Assembly (NCBI GenBank): GCA_002254335.1
Contig: NIVA01000006.1
Coordinates: 1-17,542 of the forward strand
From: Bacteroidetes bacterium 4572_114
Lineage (GTDB): Bacteria; Bacteroidota; Bacteroidia; Bacteroidales; 4484-276
Reading direction: 5' to 3'
Length of the DNA: 17,542 bases
A program made the translations under genes and the position numbers. Shown here piece after piece: positions 1 through 6,112 of this stretch; the first letter of the stretch is position 1, and each line of letters starts with the position of its first letter. The notes under the pieces are model-generated. The model saw only the letters and a list, made by a program, of their open reading frames with translations. It did not search any database and was not told where the DNA came from.

Positions 1-828
1 TTCAGGGTCAGACAAAGCTGCATTGGCCAGGATAAAATCAAACCGGTCGTCCATCCCGCCGGTCGATGCACATCCGTTTGACGTGGTATGTGTAGATTGG
101 GAATGTACCTCTGCATAATACCCGTTGTTATGCCAATTTCCCACCAATCCTGCCGGGTCAGCAAAATTGTAAACAGGATCAGGGTTTTGTGTAAGGTTCG
201 CCCAGGCCTGTTCGCTGCTATTTTGCATATTGAAATCACCAAGCATCAGACAGGGTTCTGTGATTTGATGATCCTCGATATATTGCATGACATCGGCAGT
301 CATTTGCGCACGTTTATCCTTATCAGAAGCTGTTGAGCCAGCTTTAAGGTGTGCAACTATACAGTATAAATAAATGTTGTTGCGGCCTTTTGTCTCTCCA
401 TCTTGTTTATAATAAAGCTTATAAACATTAATGTCCCTTACTATTGAAACAATGGCATCCTGGCCGGCCAGGCCAAGTTTATCACCATTGAAATAGAGCA
501 TATTTACAATATTGGAATTATTATAATTTGTAGTACCTGACTTTTCGTAATAGTCTCGCCCCGAAACATTCAGGGCATCATCAAGCAGTAATTGATGGTA
601 GTAGGTGTTAGGTGTGATCTCGTTAACGGTAATGATATCGGGCACAGAATAGTCGATAATCTCTTTCAACCATTCAACCTTAGCACCCGGATCGTTATTT
701 GCAAGGGTGCAGTAATCGGTAAAATTCCCAAAATTGAGCAAGTTGTACTGCATCACCTTCAGGGTATCCTGCGAATGGGCAAATAATATATTGATCAGCA
801 GAAAGAAAACAAGAAATCCTCGTTTCAT
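1..828 (-). CDS. Secreted endonuclease/exonuclease/phosphatase family protein, 3' end cut by window edge
   Basis: This reading frame stays open from an ATG at 826-828 down to base 1, giving 276 residues with no stop, so the C-terminus lies outside the window. Residues 1-19 form a signal peptide (short Lys/Arg start, hydrophobic core, AHSQ cleavage region). The mature part shows the EEP (DNase I-like metallophosphoesterase) order: KVMQYNLLNFG (24-34) with the first metal-site Asn, a glutamate at 70 in VNE, VAHLKAG with His160, LGDFNM (196-201), and DRFDFIL (261-267). Family knowledge says these enzymes hydrolyse phosphodiester bonds in nucleic acids or other phosphoesters using a divalent metal; the substrate here cannot be told. 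Secreted Bacteroidetes relatives often carry further C-terminal modules such as a type IX sorting domain, which cannot be seen here. The DUF4249 gene upstream is on the same strand, but the spacer holds strong hairpins, so co-transcription is uncertain. Confidence 0.88.
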   Translation of the reverse strand, partial: MKRGFLVFFLLINILFAHSQDTLKVMQYNLLNFGNFTDYCTLANNDPGAKVEWLKEIIDYSVPDIITVNEITPNTYYHQLLLDDALNVSGRDYYEKSGTTNYNNSNIVNMLYFNGDKLGLAGQDAIVSIVRDINVYKLYYKQDGETKGRNNIYLYCIVAHLKAGSTASDKDKRAQMTADVMQYIEDHQITEPCLMLGDFNMQNSSEQAWANLTQNPDPVYNFADPAGLVGNWHNNGYYAEVHSQSTHTTSNGCASTGGMDDRFDFILANAALSDPE

Positions 829-924
829 TATTCAGTAGTTTTATTTGCGGCTAAATTAAGCGTATTTTTTGTAATTATTTGGGTTGTTGTTCTATTTTCA
901 GAGTCATTATGACCCCATCCCCAA

Positions 925-977
925 CCCTTCCCCTGCCCTGTCCGCCGCTTCGCTTTGGCAGGCGGAGAAGGGAAGGG
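925..977. repeat. GC-rich nested inverted repeat
   Basis: An outer stem CCCTTCCC (925-932) pairs with GGGAAGGG (970-977) and an inner stem TCCGCC (941-946) pairs with GGCGGA (961-966). It sits in the spacer between the DUF4249 and EEP genes, both on the minus strand. The core at 951-965 is almost identical to part of the ssrA terminator (3926-3940), which suggests a dispersed repeat family rather than a unique site. No T-tract follows on either strand, so a classical terminator is not supported. Confidence 0.7.
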
Positions 978-981
978 AGTT

Positions 982-1005
982 CCACCGCACCGGCCAGTGC
1001 GGTGG
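982..1005. repeat. Perfect hairpin downstream of the DUF4249 gene
   Basis: CCACCGCAC (982-990) and GTGCGGTGG (997-1005) form a perfect 9-bp stem with a 6-base loop, CGGCCA. It begins 20 bases after the stop codon of the minus-strand DUF4249 gene, so it may protect or end that transcript. There is no T-run on the minus-strand 3' side, which argues against a simple Rho-independent terminator. An A/T-rich stretch lies between the hairpin and the stop codon. Confidence 0.6.
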
Positions 1006-1025
1006 GAGATAAAAATAAAACCCCA

Positions 1026-2168
1026 TCATTCCCAAAATTCAGGAGCAGATAAGGAACCTCCTTCCAAACGGCAGTCGAAGCATACCCTTTCATCAGCCAT
1101 TGCCCAACCGAGGAACATGATGTCGTCGATGTAAATCGGCCAACTGCCCTCAGGTTCAAACTCAATAAATCGCAAGTCAAAGTCAGGTGGACAGATGTCG
1201 TAATAAAACTCGAGGGGCGGACGGTCAACAAAAATCCGCTTTTCTGTAGTGCCGGCAACAATGAAATATCCCAAAACAGGTTTATCAGGATTATTGGCAT
1301 CGTGCATGTTCCCAAGGATTTGAAAAGGCTGTTGTGCCCACATATCCCCTTGTTCGATATTCTGTTCCTTTATGGCATTATAAAAATTAAAAGTGCCTTC
1401 CGAAATGCTTAACTGTTTAACCAATACGCTATATTTTATGCTCAACCTTTTTGTTGCAGTCGATACAAAGTGCAGTGGAAATTGGTTAATGGCAGTTGGG
1501 CCAAGGTATTTTGTGGAAGCAAATAAGATTTCGTCCACCTTTGTTGTCCGCCAGCAGGTACGCAGTGAATCGGGGTCAGGATAAGGAATGAACTCACCTT
1601 CCCAGGTATAATCAATATCAAAGTCGGACCTATATTTGTATGTTTCTGATAGCCGCCATAAATAATAACAGGAATCATTTACTTCGCTGTGGTTTTCAAC
1701 ATAAAACTGAATACCGGGAAAATCGTTGTCATTTTCTGAATTATCAGGAGATTCTAATATACCAAAAACGGAATCTATTGGTGCCGGGGCATTTAACCGG
1801 CAAACATCTGAAATGTAACTTTGGCCATTGGGCAGGTTTATATGCAGTTGATACCCTTTACCAACCTGCCCCCGAAAAGAGGTATCCGCGGCCTTGTATG
1901 TACCAGGCACAGTTTCCAACAGATGCTGTACCATCACTTGATTATCATCAGTAATAAAAAGTCCCCCACCACCAACCGGGATAAATTTCTCGTTGTTAAC
2001 AGGGCTTGCAATTGATAGCCTGACAACTATCGGATCACTGCCATTTGTCAACAGCCCATCCACAACAAGCAGGTTTTCATACTTATCCAGTTCGGGCATG
2101 TATTTGTCAACACAGGAGATAGTGCAAAAAAGTAGTAATAGTATCCAAAGTAAATTCTCAATCCGCAT
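1026..2168 (-). CDS. DUF4249 domain-containing lipoprotein
   Basis: The protein has 380 residues from the chosen ATG (2166-2168). It opens with MRIENLLWILLLLFC and a lipobox-like TISC at about residues 14-17, so it is probably a lipoprotein anchored in the cell envelope. The segment just after, with YENLLVVDGLLTNGSDPIVVRLS, is the typical N-terminal pattern of DUF4249, a Bacteroidetes family of beta-sandwich-like envelope proteins often coded beside TonB-dependent receptors; its exact role is unknown. No such receptor is present here: the neighbours are an EEP enzyme and a divergent scpB. The frame extends upstream to 2255, but the longer form would bury the signal peptide about 30 residues in and would start upstream of the perfect TANNTTTG box at 2221-2228, so the later start is preferred. 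The C-terminus ends EFWE, with a Cys-x-x-Cys pair (VCFDC) shortly before it. Confidence 0.85.
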   Translation of the reverse strand: MRIENLLWILLLLFCTISCVDKYMPELDKYENLLVVDGLLTNGSDPIVVRLSIASPVNNEKFIPVGGGGLFITDDNQVMVQHLLETVPGTYKAADTSFRGQVGKGYQLHINLPNGQSYISDVCRLNAPAPIDSVFGILESPDNSENDNDFPGIQFYVENHSEVNDSCYYLWRLSETYKYRSDFDIDYTWEGEFIPYPDPDSLRTCWRTTKVDEILFASTKYLGPTAINQFPLHFVSTATKRLSIKYSVLVKQLSISEGTFNFYNAIKEQNIEQGDMWAQQPFQILGNMHDANNPDKPVLGYFIVAGTTEKRIFVDRPPLEFYYDICPPDFDLRFIEFEPEGSWPIYIDDIMFLGWAMADERVCFDCRLEGGSLSAPEFWE

Positions 2169-2220
2169 GGTTTGCAATTCTAAAATCTTTGTTTTCACAA
2201 TAAGCAGTGTCATGATTTGC

Positions 2221-2228
2221 CAAAAGTA
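2221..2228 (-). promoter_or_regulatory. Bacteroidetes -7 element for the DUF4249 gene
   Basis: On the minus strand this reads TACTTTTG, a perfect match to TANNTTTG. A TTTG that could be the -33 part lies at 2253-2256, 24 bases away, slightly longer than the usual spacing. The predicted transcript start near 2214 leaves about 45 bases of leader before the ATG at 2168, which supports that start. Confidence 0.55.
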
Positions 2229-2329
2229 TTCATTAAACAACTTGCACATCGGCAAAATATTATTTTGAGATTAAAAGTAGGGAGTTGCATTTTATTTCTA
2301 TTTTTATCCAAAAACAAAACTTTACTAAC

Positions 2330-3109
2330 ATGAAACAAATTTTACAATCTTTTGAAAACAATATTGGCACCATTACCTTTAACAACGATGATAAACGTAA
2401 TGCCCTGACTTTTCAACTCCTGGACGAGTTAATAGAGGCCCTTGATGAATTTGAAAAGAGAGAGGCCAGGGCAGTTATCCTCAGGGCCAAACCCGGAAGC
2501 AAGGTTTGGTCGGCCGGTTTATTTATTGATGAACTGCCGAATGCCGGAGAGGACCCTTTATCTTACAACCATCCCCTGGAACGTGCTTTAAGGGCAATTG
2601 AAGGTTTTCCGGCACCAATTATCGCGATGACAGAGGGAAGTATCTGGGGTGGTGCCTGCGACCTGGCAACTGTTTGCGACATCATCATCGGGACAAAGGA
2701 CACCACTTTCGCAATAACCCCGGCAAGATTGGGTGTTGCATACAACTCCAGCGGCATTATGCATGTGATCAGGGTTTTTGGCCTACACACCGCCAAGGAG
2801 ATGTTTTTTACGGCCAAACCCATTTCTGCCGAAAAGGCCGAACGAATGGGAGCACTTAACCATTTAGTGCCGGCCGAGGAAATTGAAGAATTTACCTATA
2901 AAATGGCAAAGGCCATTTGCTTCAACTCGCCGTTAAGCGTTTCGGTGGCCAAGAAACAAATAAATGTACTGGCGCAATCAACACCGATAAACCCTTCAAC
3001 ATATGAATTAATTGATGAATTGCGTTTCAAAGCTTTTAACAGTAAAGATTTTATGGAAGGGAAAAGGGCCTTTAAGGAAAAGCGGCGGGCCAGGTTTACC
3101 GGTGAGTGA
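2330..3109 (+). CDS. scpB: Methylmalonyl-CoA decarboxylase (ScpB-type, crotonase superfamily)
   Basis: The 259-residue protein is almost the same length as E. coli ScpB/YgfG (261) and matches it along its whole length from memory: GSKVWSAG (56-63), DPLSYNHPLERA (75-86), EGSIWGGA (102-109), ITPARLGVAYN (129-139) and a C-terminal EKRRARF segment. The family decarboxylates (2R)-methylmalonyl-CoA to propionyl-CoA in the cytosol. Gly108 corresponds to the oxyanion-hole Gly110 and Tyr138 to the active-site Tyr140 of E. coli. The position of His66 is Leu64 here, an unusual change, so the exact acyl-CoA substrate could differ. The frame is open from 2285, but the ATG at 2330 aligns with the family start. 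The gene stands alone; no mutase or CoA-transferase partner is in the window. A general enoyl-CoA hydratase/isomerase is the fallback call. Confidence 0.82.
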   Translation: MKQILQSFENNIGTITFNNDDKRNALTFQLLDELIEALDEFEKREARAVILRAKPGSKVWSAGLFIDELPNAGEDPLSYNHPLERALRAIEGFPAPIIAMTEGSIWGGACDLATVCDIIIGTKDTTFAITPARLGVAYNSSGIMHVIRVFGLHTAKEMFFTAKPISAEKAERMGALNHLVPAEEIEEFTYKMAKAICFNSPLSVSVAKKQINVLAQSTPINPSTYELIDELRFKAFNSKDFMEGKRAFKEKRRARFTGE

Positions 3110-3115
3110 TACTCT

Positions 3116-3166
3116 ATTCCCTAAGCGACCTGGAGTCGCTTGTGGAATTTAGTACGCTTAGGGAAT
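3116..3166 (+). terminator. Large stem-loop after scpB, possible terminator
   Basis: ATTCCCTAAGCG (3116-3127) and CGCTTAGGGAAT (3155-3166) form a perfect 12-bp inverted repeat beginning 7 bases after the scpB stop. A competing small hairpin, GCGAC (3125-3129) with GTCGC (3135-3139), lies inside it. The bases after it (TTAATTAACTTT) are T/A-rich but not a clean T-run, so a terminator role is likely but not certain. The 27-base interior is long for a terminator loop, and a degenerate repeat element is the alternative. Confidence 0.5.
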
Positions 3167-3220
3167 TTAATTAACTTTACCACTTTGAATGATGAGTGAA
3201 CTTAGTCTGAAAAAAAATAT

Positions 3221-3312
3221 TTAGGTGGATAGCTGTCTGACAGTTTGATTTAAAAGCCAAGCACTTAATACTTTAACTTCAGGATGTAGTTTAGGGGGTA
3301 ACTGTCTGACAG
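3221..3312. repeat. Two near-identical palindromic motifs, possible operators
   Basis: TTAGGTGGATAGCTGTC then TGACAG (3221-3243) recurs as TTAGGGGGTAACTGTC then TGACAG (3291-3312), about 70 bases apart. Each ends in the palindrome CTGTC-T-GACAG. Both lie just upstream of the nucleoside hydrolase pseudogene at 3363. They could be leftover operator sites for that gene or copies of a dispersed repeat. The remaining sequence between 3167 and 3362 shows no gene. Confidence 0.55.
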
Positions 3313-3362
3313 CTTTATGGACCGAACTCATGAAAGAAACAGAAAACCTAACATAAATACAA

Positions 3363-3838
3363 ATGAAACCCGCCAAATTTATAATTTTGATCGTGACCCT
3401 TTCGGTAGCATTTCTTTTTTAACCTTCCTGCAAAAAAGAGGAAACAGTGCCCTGTTGCGGCAAGCAAGCTATAATTATCGGCACCGGTGTTAGGATTGAC
3501 GATGCAATGGCAATCCTTTATTTATTGCAACATCCCGGCCTGGATATCCTTGGATAACCATCTCAAGAACGGGAATGTCGCACATGGGGCCTACAACCGA
3601 ATCACACTGGATTTATTTGCCCTGGCAGGAACTATCGAATCTATTTATGTTATGGGAGGTCCTGGTCCCTTTGGATGCAACTAACCATGCACCTATAACC
3701 ACCGAATTCTACAATCGTCTGGCCAATGACCATTAAACACCGGAATCGAAATTTGTATATGATATGTTAAGTGAGTTGAACGCAGGTGTTGATACCATTT
3801 ATTTCTGGGTCTCATTGACCGCTTGGAAAGCAAATTAA
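3363..3838 (+). pseudogene. Decayed nucleoside hydrolase (inosine/uridine-preferring type) lipoprotein gene
   Basis: Pieces of one protein family occur in the right order but in three frames. Frame 1 from ATG 3363 gives MKPAKFIILIVTLSVAFLF, a stop at 3420-3422, then PSCKKEE (a lipobox remnant) and IIIGTGVRIDDAMAILYLLQ, the family's DTDxGxDDA metal-site block with the first Asp lost; a second stop is at 3555-3557. A second frame gives LFALAGTIESIYVMGGPGPF, matching the family's IYVMGGA block. A third, from about 3665 to the TAA at 3836-3838, gives VPLDATNHAPITTEFYNRL, matching the conserved LVPLDATNHxPxTxEF region, with one more stop inside, and ends near a YFW motif. Middle parts of the enzyme are missing, so deletions as well as frameshifts occurred. 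Intact relatives split nucleosides into base and ribose for salvage. This copy cannot make an active enzyme. The exact ends are uncertain. Confidence 0.87.
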
Positions 3839-3900
3839 AGGCCGATAGGAAAATACCATGCTGTCGGCTAATATTCTTATGCCAACCGTAGTAAAATTTC

Positions 3901-3938
3901 AAAAAAAAAGCCCGCCAAAGCATAACGCTTTGGCGGGC
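3901..3938 (-). terminator. Rho-independent terminator of ssrA
   Basis: GCCCGCCAAAGC (3910-3921) and GCTTTGGCGGGC (3927-3938) form a perfect 12-bp stem with a 5-base loop. On the minus strand the hairpin is followed at once by nine T residues (A-tract 3901-3909 on the plus strand). It lies 5 bases beyond the tmRNA 3' end, exactly where a terminator is expected. Confidence 0.93.
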
Positions 3939-3943
3939 GGTCG

Positions 3944-4336
3944 TGGAGCTGCAGGGAATCGAACCCTGGTCCAAACAAGCAGCAATAAAGCTTTCTACAT
4001 GCTTAGGTTGTCATTGGTTGTCGGGAGAGGGCAGGGGACAAACACCCAACCCAGACCTTAGCTTCTTAATTTCATCATCTGCCCGAAGCCTGCAAATGAC
4101 TATCCCCGAATTGCTTCACCCCGAGATCAGGCAGGAACAGGGCAGGTCCGCCTGCGGAGCGTCCCGTCAAGGCTCCTTGAGCCTGGATTAAGCATAATCT
4201 ACTAAACTTCGATTAGGCTGCGAGAGCGTAATTTGAATTGCCAGTTATAGGCTTTAAGATAGTTTTTACGGGCCACATCTATAATGCCCGGCATGCTTAC
4301 AGTACCACTTCCTTGCTGTCAAATCCAGTCAGCCCC
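3944..4336 (-). ncRNA. ssrA: Transfer-messenger RNA (tmRNA)
   Basis: On the minus strand the RNA begins GGGGCTGACTGGATTTGACA (4336 downwards), the standard tmRNA 5' end, and closes with a T-arm containing GGTTCGATTCC and the acceptor half CAGCTCC plus discriminator A (3944). The 5' GGGGCTG pairs with this 3' half. The next bases are CGA, so CCA is not encoded and must be added after transcription. The tag reading frame lies at 4213-4242 (minus) and codes GNSNYALAA followed by TAA; the first alanine comes from the charged tmRNA, giving AGNSNYALAA. GTAAAAA upstream of the tag and GCATGTAG near the 3' end match other tmRNAs. tmRNA with SmpB frees stalled ribosomes and marks the unfinished protein for proteolysis. 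At 393 bases it is a little longer than the 363-base E. coli RNA, with pseudoknot-forming GC-rich segments around 4100-4200. Confidence 0.95.
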
Positions 4337-4374
4337 ATGATGTAAAAGAACATTTCAATGATTATAAACGGCTG

Positions 4375-4382
4375 CAAAGTTA
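4375..4382 (-). promoter_or_regulatory. Likely -7 element of the ssrA promoter
   Basis: The minus strand reads TAACTTTG, a perfect TANNTTTG match. Transcription would start near 4368, leaving about 30 bases of leader for RNase P to remove before the mature 5' end at 4336. No clear TTG/TTTG -33 element is seen upstream, where the DNA is dominated by runs of A and C on this strand. Confidence 0.5.
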
Positions 4383-4642
4383 GTATAATTTTGTGGGGAG
4401 GGGGATTTTTTTTTTGGGGAATGTTGGGGTATAGGGAAATAGGAATAGTGGAATAATGAGTTCAATTGTAGGGACATATATCTTTCTCAATGATTATTAA
4501 TGTTGATTTTACCCTGAATATTATTGAACTCCCTCAACTTTCAAAACTTCTCTCCACTAAATTTGTTTATTATTTTAGGCTCTTAAAGGTCACTAATGCT
4601 AACATGTTAACGATGTTTTCAGACGAAGATTTTCGCTGGTCG

Positions 4643-4789
4643 AACGGATTTTTAATCCGTTGTATCCGTGTAAACCTGCATCGGTTTTTTCAAATTCCCC
4701 GTAGGGCTTTCATTTTCAAACGGACATAGTCCGTCCGTCTGGATTTGCACATCACCATCCCGACCCCGATAACTATCGGGGTTCGGGAT
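4643..4789. repeat. Cluster of three palindromes
   Basis: First, AACGGATT (4643-4650) and AATCCGTT (4654-4661) form an 8-bp stem with a TTT loop. Second, ACGGAC (4720-4725) and GTCCGT (4729-4734) form a 6-bp stem with an ATA loop, followed by another CCGTC. Third, ATCCCGA plus CCCCGATA (4757-4771) pairs with TATCGGGG plus TCGGGAT (4774-4789), a 15-bp stem with one bulged T and a very short loop. None has a T-tract. They resemble the small dispersed palindromic repeats often found between genes in Bacteroidetes; that family assignment is from memory. Confidence 0.65.
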
Positions 4790-4802
4790 CAAATTAATGT
4801 AG

Positions 4803-4810
4803 TACCTTTG
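4803..4810 (+). promoter_or_regulatory. Bacteroidetes -7 element for the patatin gene
   Basis: TACCTTTG is a perfect TANNTTTG match ending 33 bases before the ATG at 4844. Transcription would start near 4816, leaving a leader of about 28 bases. The -33 position falls at the edge of the strong palindrome at 4757-4789 and has no clear TTG. Confidence 0.55.
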
Positions 4811-4843
4811 AATTCTTAACAAAAACCTTTAAAACTTGTCATT

Positions 4844-6112
4844 ATGGAAATTAAACAATTTACTGAAAACCCAAAAGTAGTTAACCTGCTCCTGGGCCTA
4901 AAAGCAGAAAATATTCATGAAAAGCAATTTTCGGATGTGCTCGACGATGAAGGAAACCAATATGTTGAACTGGTGATGGAAGGTGGCGGCGTTTTGGGCG
5001 TTGCACTTATTGGTTACAACTATGTGCTTGAGCAAATGGGCTTGCGGTTTTTTAGCCTGGCGGGCACATCGGCCGGGTCAATCAATTCGTTGCTGCTGGC
5101 CGGCATGGGCGATGTGTCGCAACCAAAAGCCGAAAAACTGGTGGATGTGCTGGCCAATAAAGACCTGATGGAATTTGTTGATGGCGACGACGATGCACAG
5201 GATTTTGTGAAAGCCCTAGTAAAAAAGGCCAAGATCATGAAATTGATGTGGAAAGGCTGGCAGGTAATCGATAACATCAGGGACGATAATGGGCTGAACC
5301 CGGGAAACAATTTCCTGGATTGGCTGACAAGCATCATGAAGGACAACCAAATTATTAACACCAAAGACCTGGAAGAAAAATTTGGCACTATACCTAAAGG
5401 CCTGAAAATAAGGGAAACCGTGGACAGGACAATTGACGGCCTGAAACCCAGGTTTGCAGTTATTGGCTCAGACCTTACCACCGGCACCAAGGTTGAGTTC
5501 CCTAAGATGCGGGCACTGTATTGGGAAGATGTCGATAAAGTGAACCCGGCCATCTATGTTAGGGCATCAATGTCGGTTCCGTACTTTTTCCATCCGTTGG
5601 TTATCGAAAATATGCCACAGGGGCCAAAGGCCATCGAAAACTGGCGCAACATGGCTAAGTTCAGGGGCACGCCCCCAACCGAAGCATACTTTGTTGATGG
5701 CGGGCTGATGTCGAACTTCCCCATTGATATTTTCCATAAACGGTCGATTGTCCCCCGTATGCCGACTTTTGGTGTCAGGCTTGGCTTCGACCGCGATTCA
5801 TCCAACAAAATTACCAATGCTTTTAATCTTTTTGGGGCTATGTTCAACTCCATCAGACATTTGCACGACTATGATTTCATCTTGAGAAACCCCGACTACA
5901 ATATGCTGGTTCAAAGCATCGATATTGGCAACCACGATTGGCTGAATTTTGGAATAGAAGACGAGGCCAAGATTGACCTATTTATTAGAGGGGCCGAAGC
6001 CGCTGCAAAGTTCCTGAGAAAATTCAATTGGGCCAAATACAAAAATGTAAGGCAAATAGTGATGGACCAGGAAAAGGAATTTACCGATGCCAGGGAAAAA
6101 GGCATGATTTAA
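4844..6112 (+). CDS. Patatin-like phospholipase family protein
   Basis: The 422-residue protein carries the patatin catalytic set. VMEGGGVLGVALIG (44-57) is the glycine-rich oxyanion loop, GTSAGS (74-79) is the nucleophile elbow with Ser76, and FVDGGLMSNFPID (283-295) supplies the dyad Asp285. Patatin enzymes cleave acyl chains from lipids with this Ser-Asp dyad. No signal peptide or membrane helix is visible and no beta-barrel domain follows, so the protein is probably cytosolic or membrane-associated; the substrate is unknown. The loop is GGGVLG rather than the classical GGGxRG, so the usual Arg is missing. The ATG at 4844 follows a perfect TANNTTTG box and is preferred. Its stop codon overlaps by four bases that of the convergent DUF116 gene, leaving no room for a terminator between the two. 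Confidence 0.9.
   Translation: MEIKQFTENPKVVNLLLGLKAENIHEKQFSDVLDDEGNQYVELVMEGGGVLGVALIGYNYVLEQMGLRFFSLAGTSAGSINSLLLAGMGDVSQPKAEKLVDVLANKDLMEFVDGDDDAQDFVKALVKKAKIMKLMWKGWQVIDNIRDDNGLNPGNNFLDWLTSIMKDNQIINTKDLEEKFGTIPKGLKIRETVDRTIDGLKPRFAVIGSDLTTGTKVEFPKMRALYWEDVDKVNPAIYVRASMSVPYFFHPLVIENMPQGPKAIENWRNMAKFRGTPPTEAYFVDGGLMSNFPIDIFHKRSIVPRMPTFGVRLGFDRDSSNKITNAFNLFGAMFNSIRHLHDYDFILRNPDYNMLVQSIDIGNHDWLNFGIEDEAKIDLFIRGAEAAAKFLRKFNWAKYKNVRQIVMDQEKEFTDAREKGMI

Larger units (their letters stand above)
4383..4843. other. Non-coding spacer between ssrA and the patatin gene
   Basis: No convincing gene is present. A 79-codon plus-strand frame at 4490-4729 looks random and runs through palindromes, so it is not called. 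Plus-strand G-runs of 4, 5, 4 and 4 bases occur at 4395-4398, 4400-4404, 4416-4419 and 4426-4429, a possible G-quadruplex with one long T-rich loop just upstream of the ssrA promoter. A 9-bp inverted repeat, GAGTTCAAT (4458-4466) with ATTGAACTC (4523-4531), follows. The right part holds three palindromes and the patatin promoter, listed separately. Confidence 0.6.

Noticed and set aside
875..1315. Minus-strand frame of 146 codons
   Set aside because: It overlaps the DUF4249 3' end in another frame, crosses the GC-rich repeats and has no recognisable domain.
2169..2255. Longer start for the DUF4249 gene
   Set aside because: It would place the lipoprotein signal about 30 residues inside and start upstream of the likely promoter.
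3116..3166. Terminal inverted repeats of an insertion sequence
   Set aside because: The arms are only 27 bases apart, with no transposase between or beside them; a stem-loop after scpB is simpler.
3944..4020. Possible tRNA gene because of the GGTTCGATTCC arm
   Set aside because: The arm belongs to the tRNA-like end of tmRNA; no anticodon arm is present and the matching 5' half lies almost 400 bases away.
3943..4191. Plus-strand frame beginning MELQGIEPW, and the overlapping frame at 3858-4061
   Set aside because: It is antisense to the tmRNA; GIEPW is the usual false peptide from a T-arm sequence.
4490..4729. Plus-strand frame of 79 codons
   Set aside because: Low-complexity AT-rich sequence running into a palindrome; no start signal or family resemblance.
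5020..5553. Minus-strand frame of 177 codons
   Set aside because: Antisense shadow of the patatin gene, whose catalytic motifs are on the plus strand.
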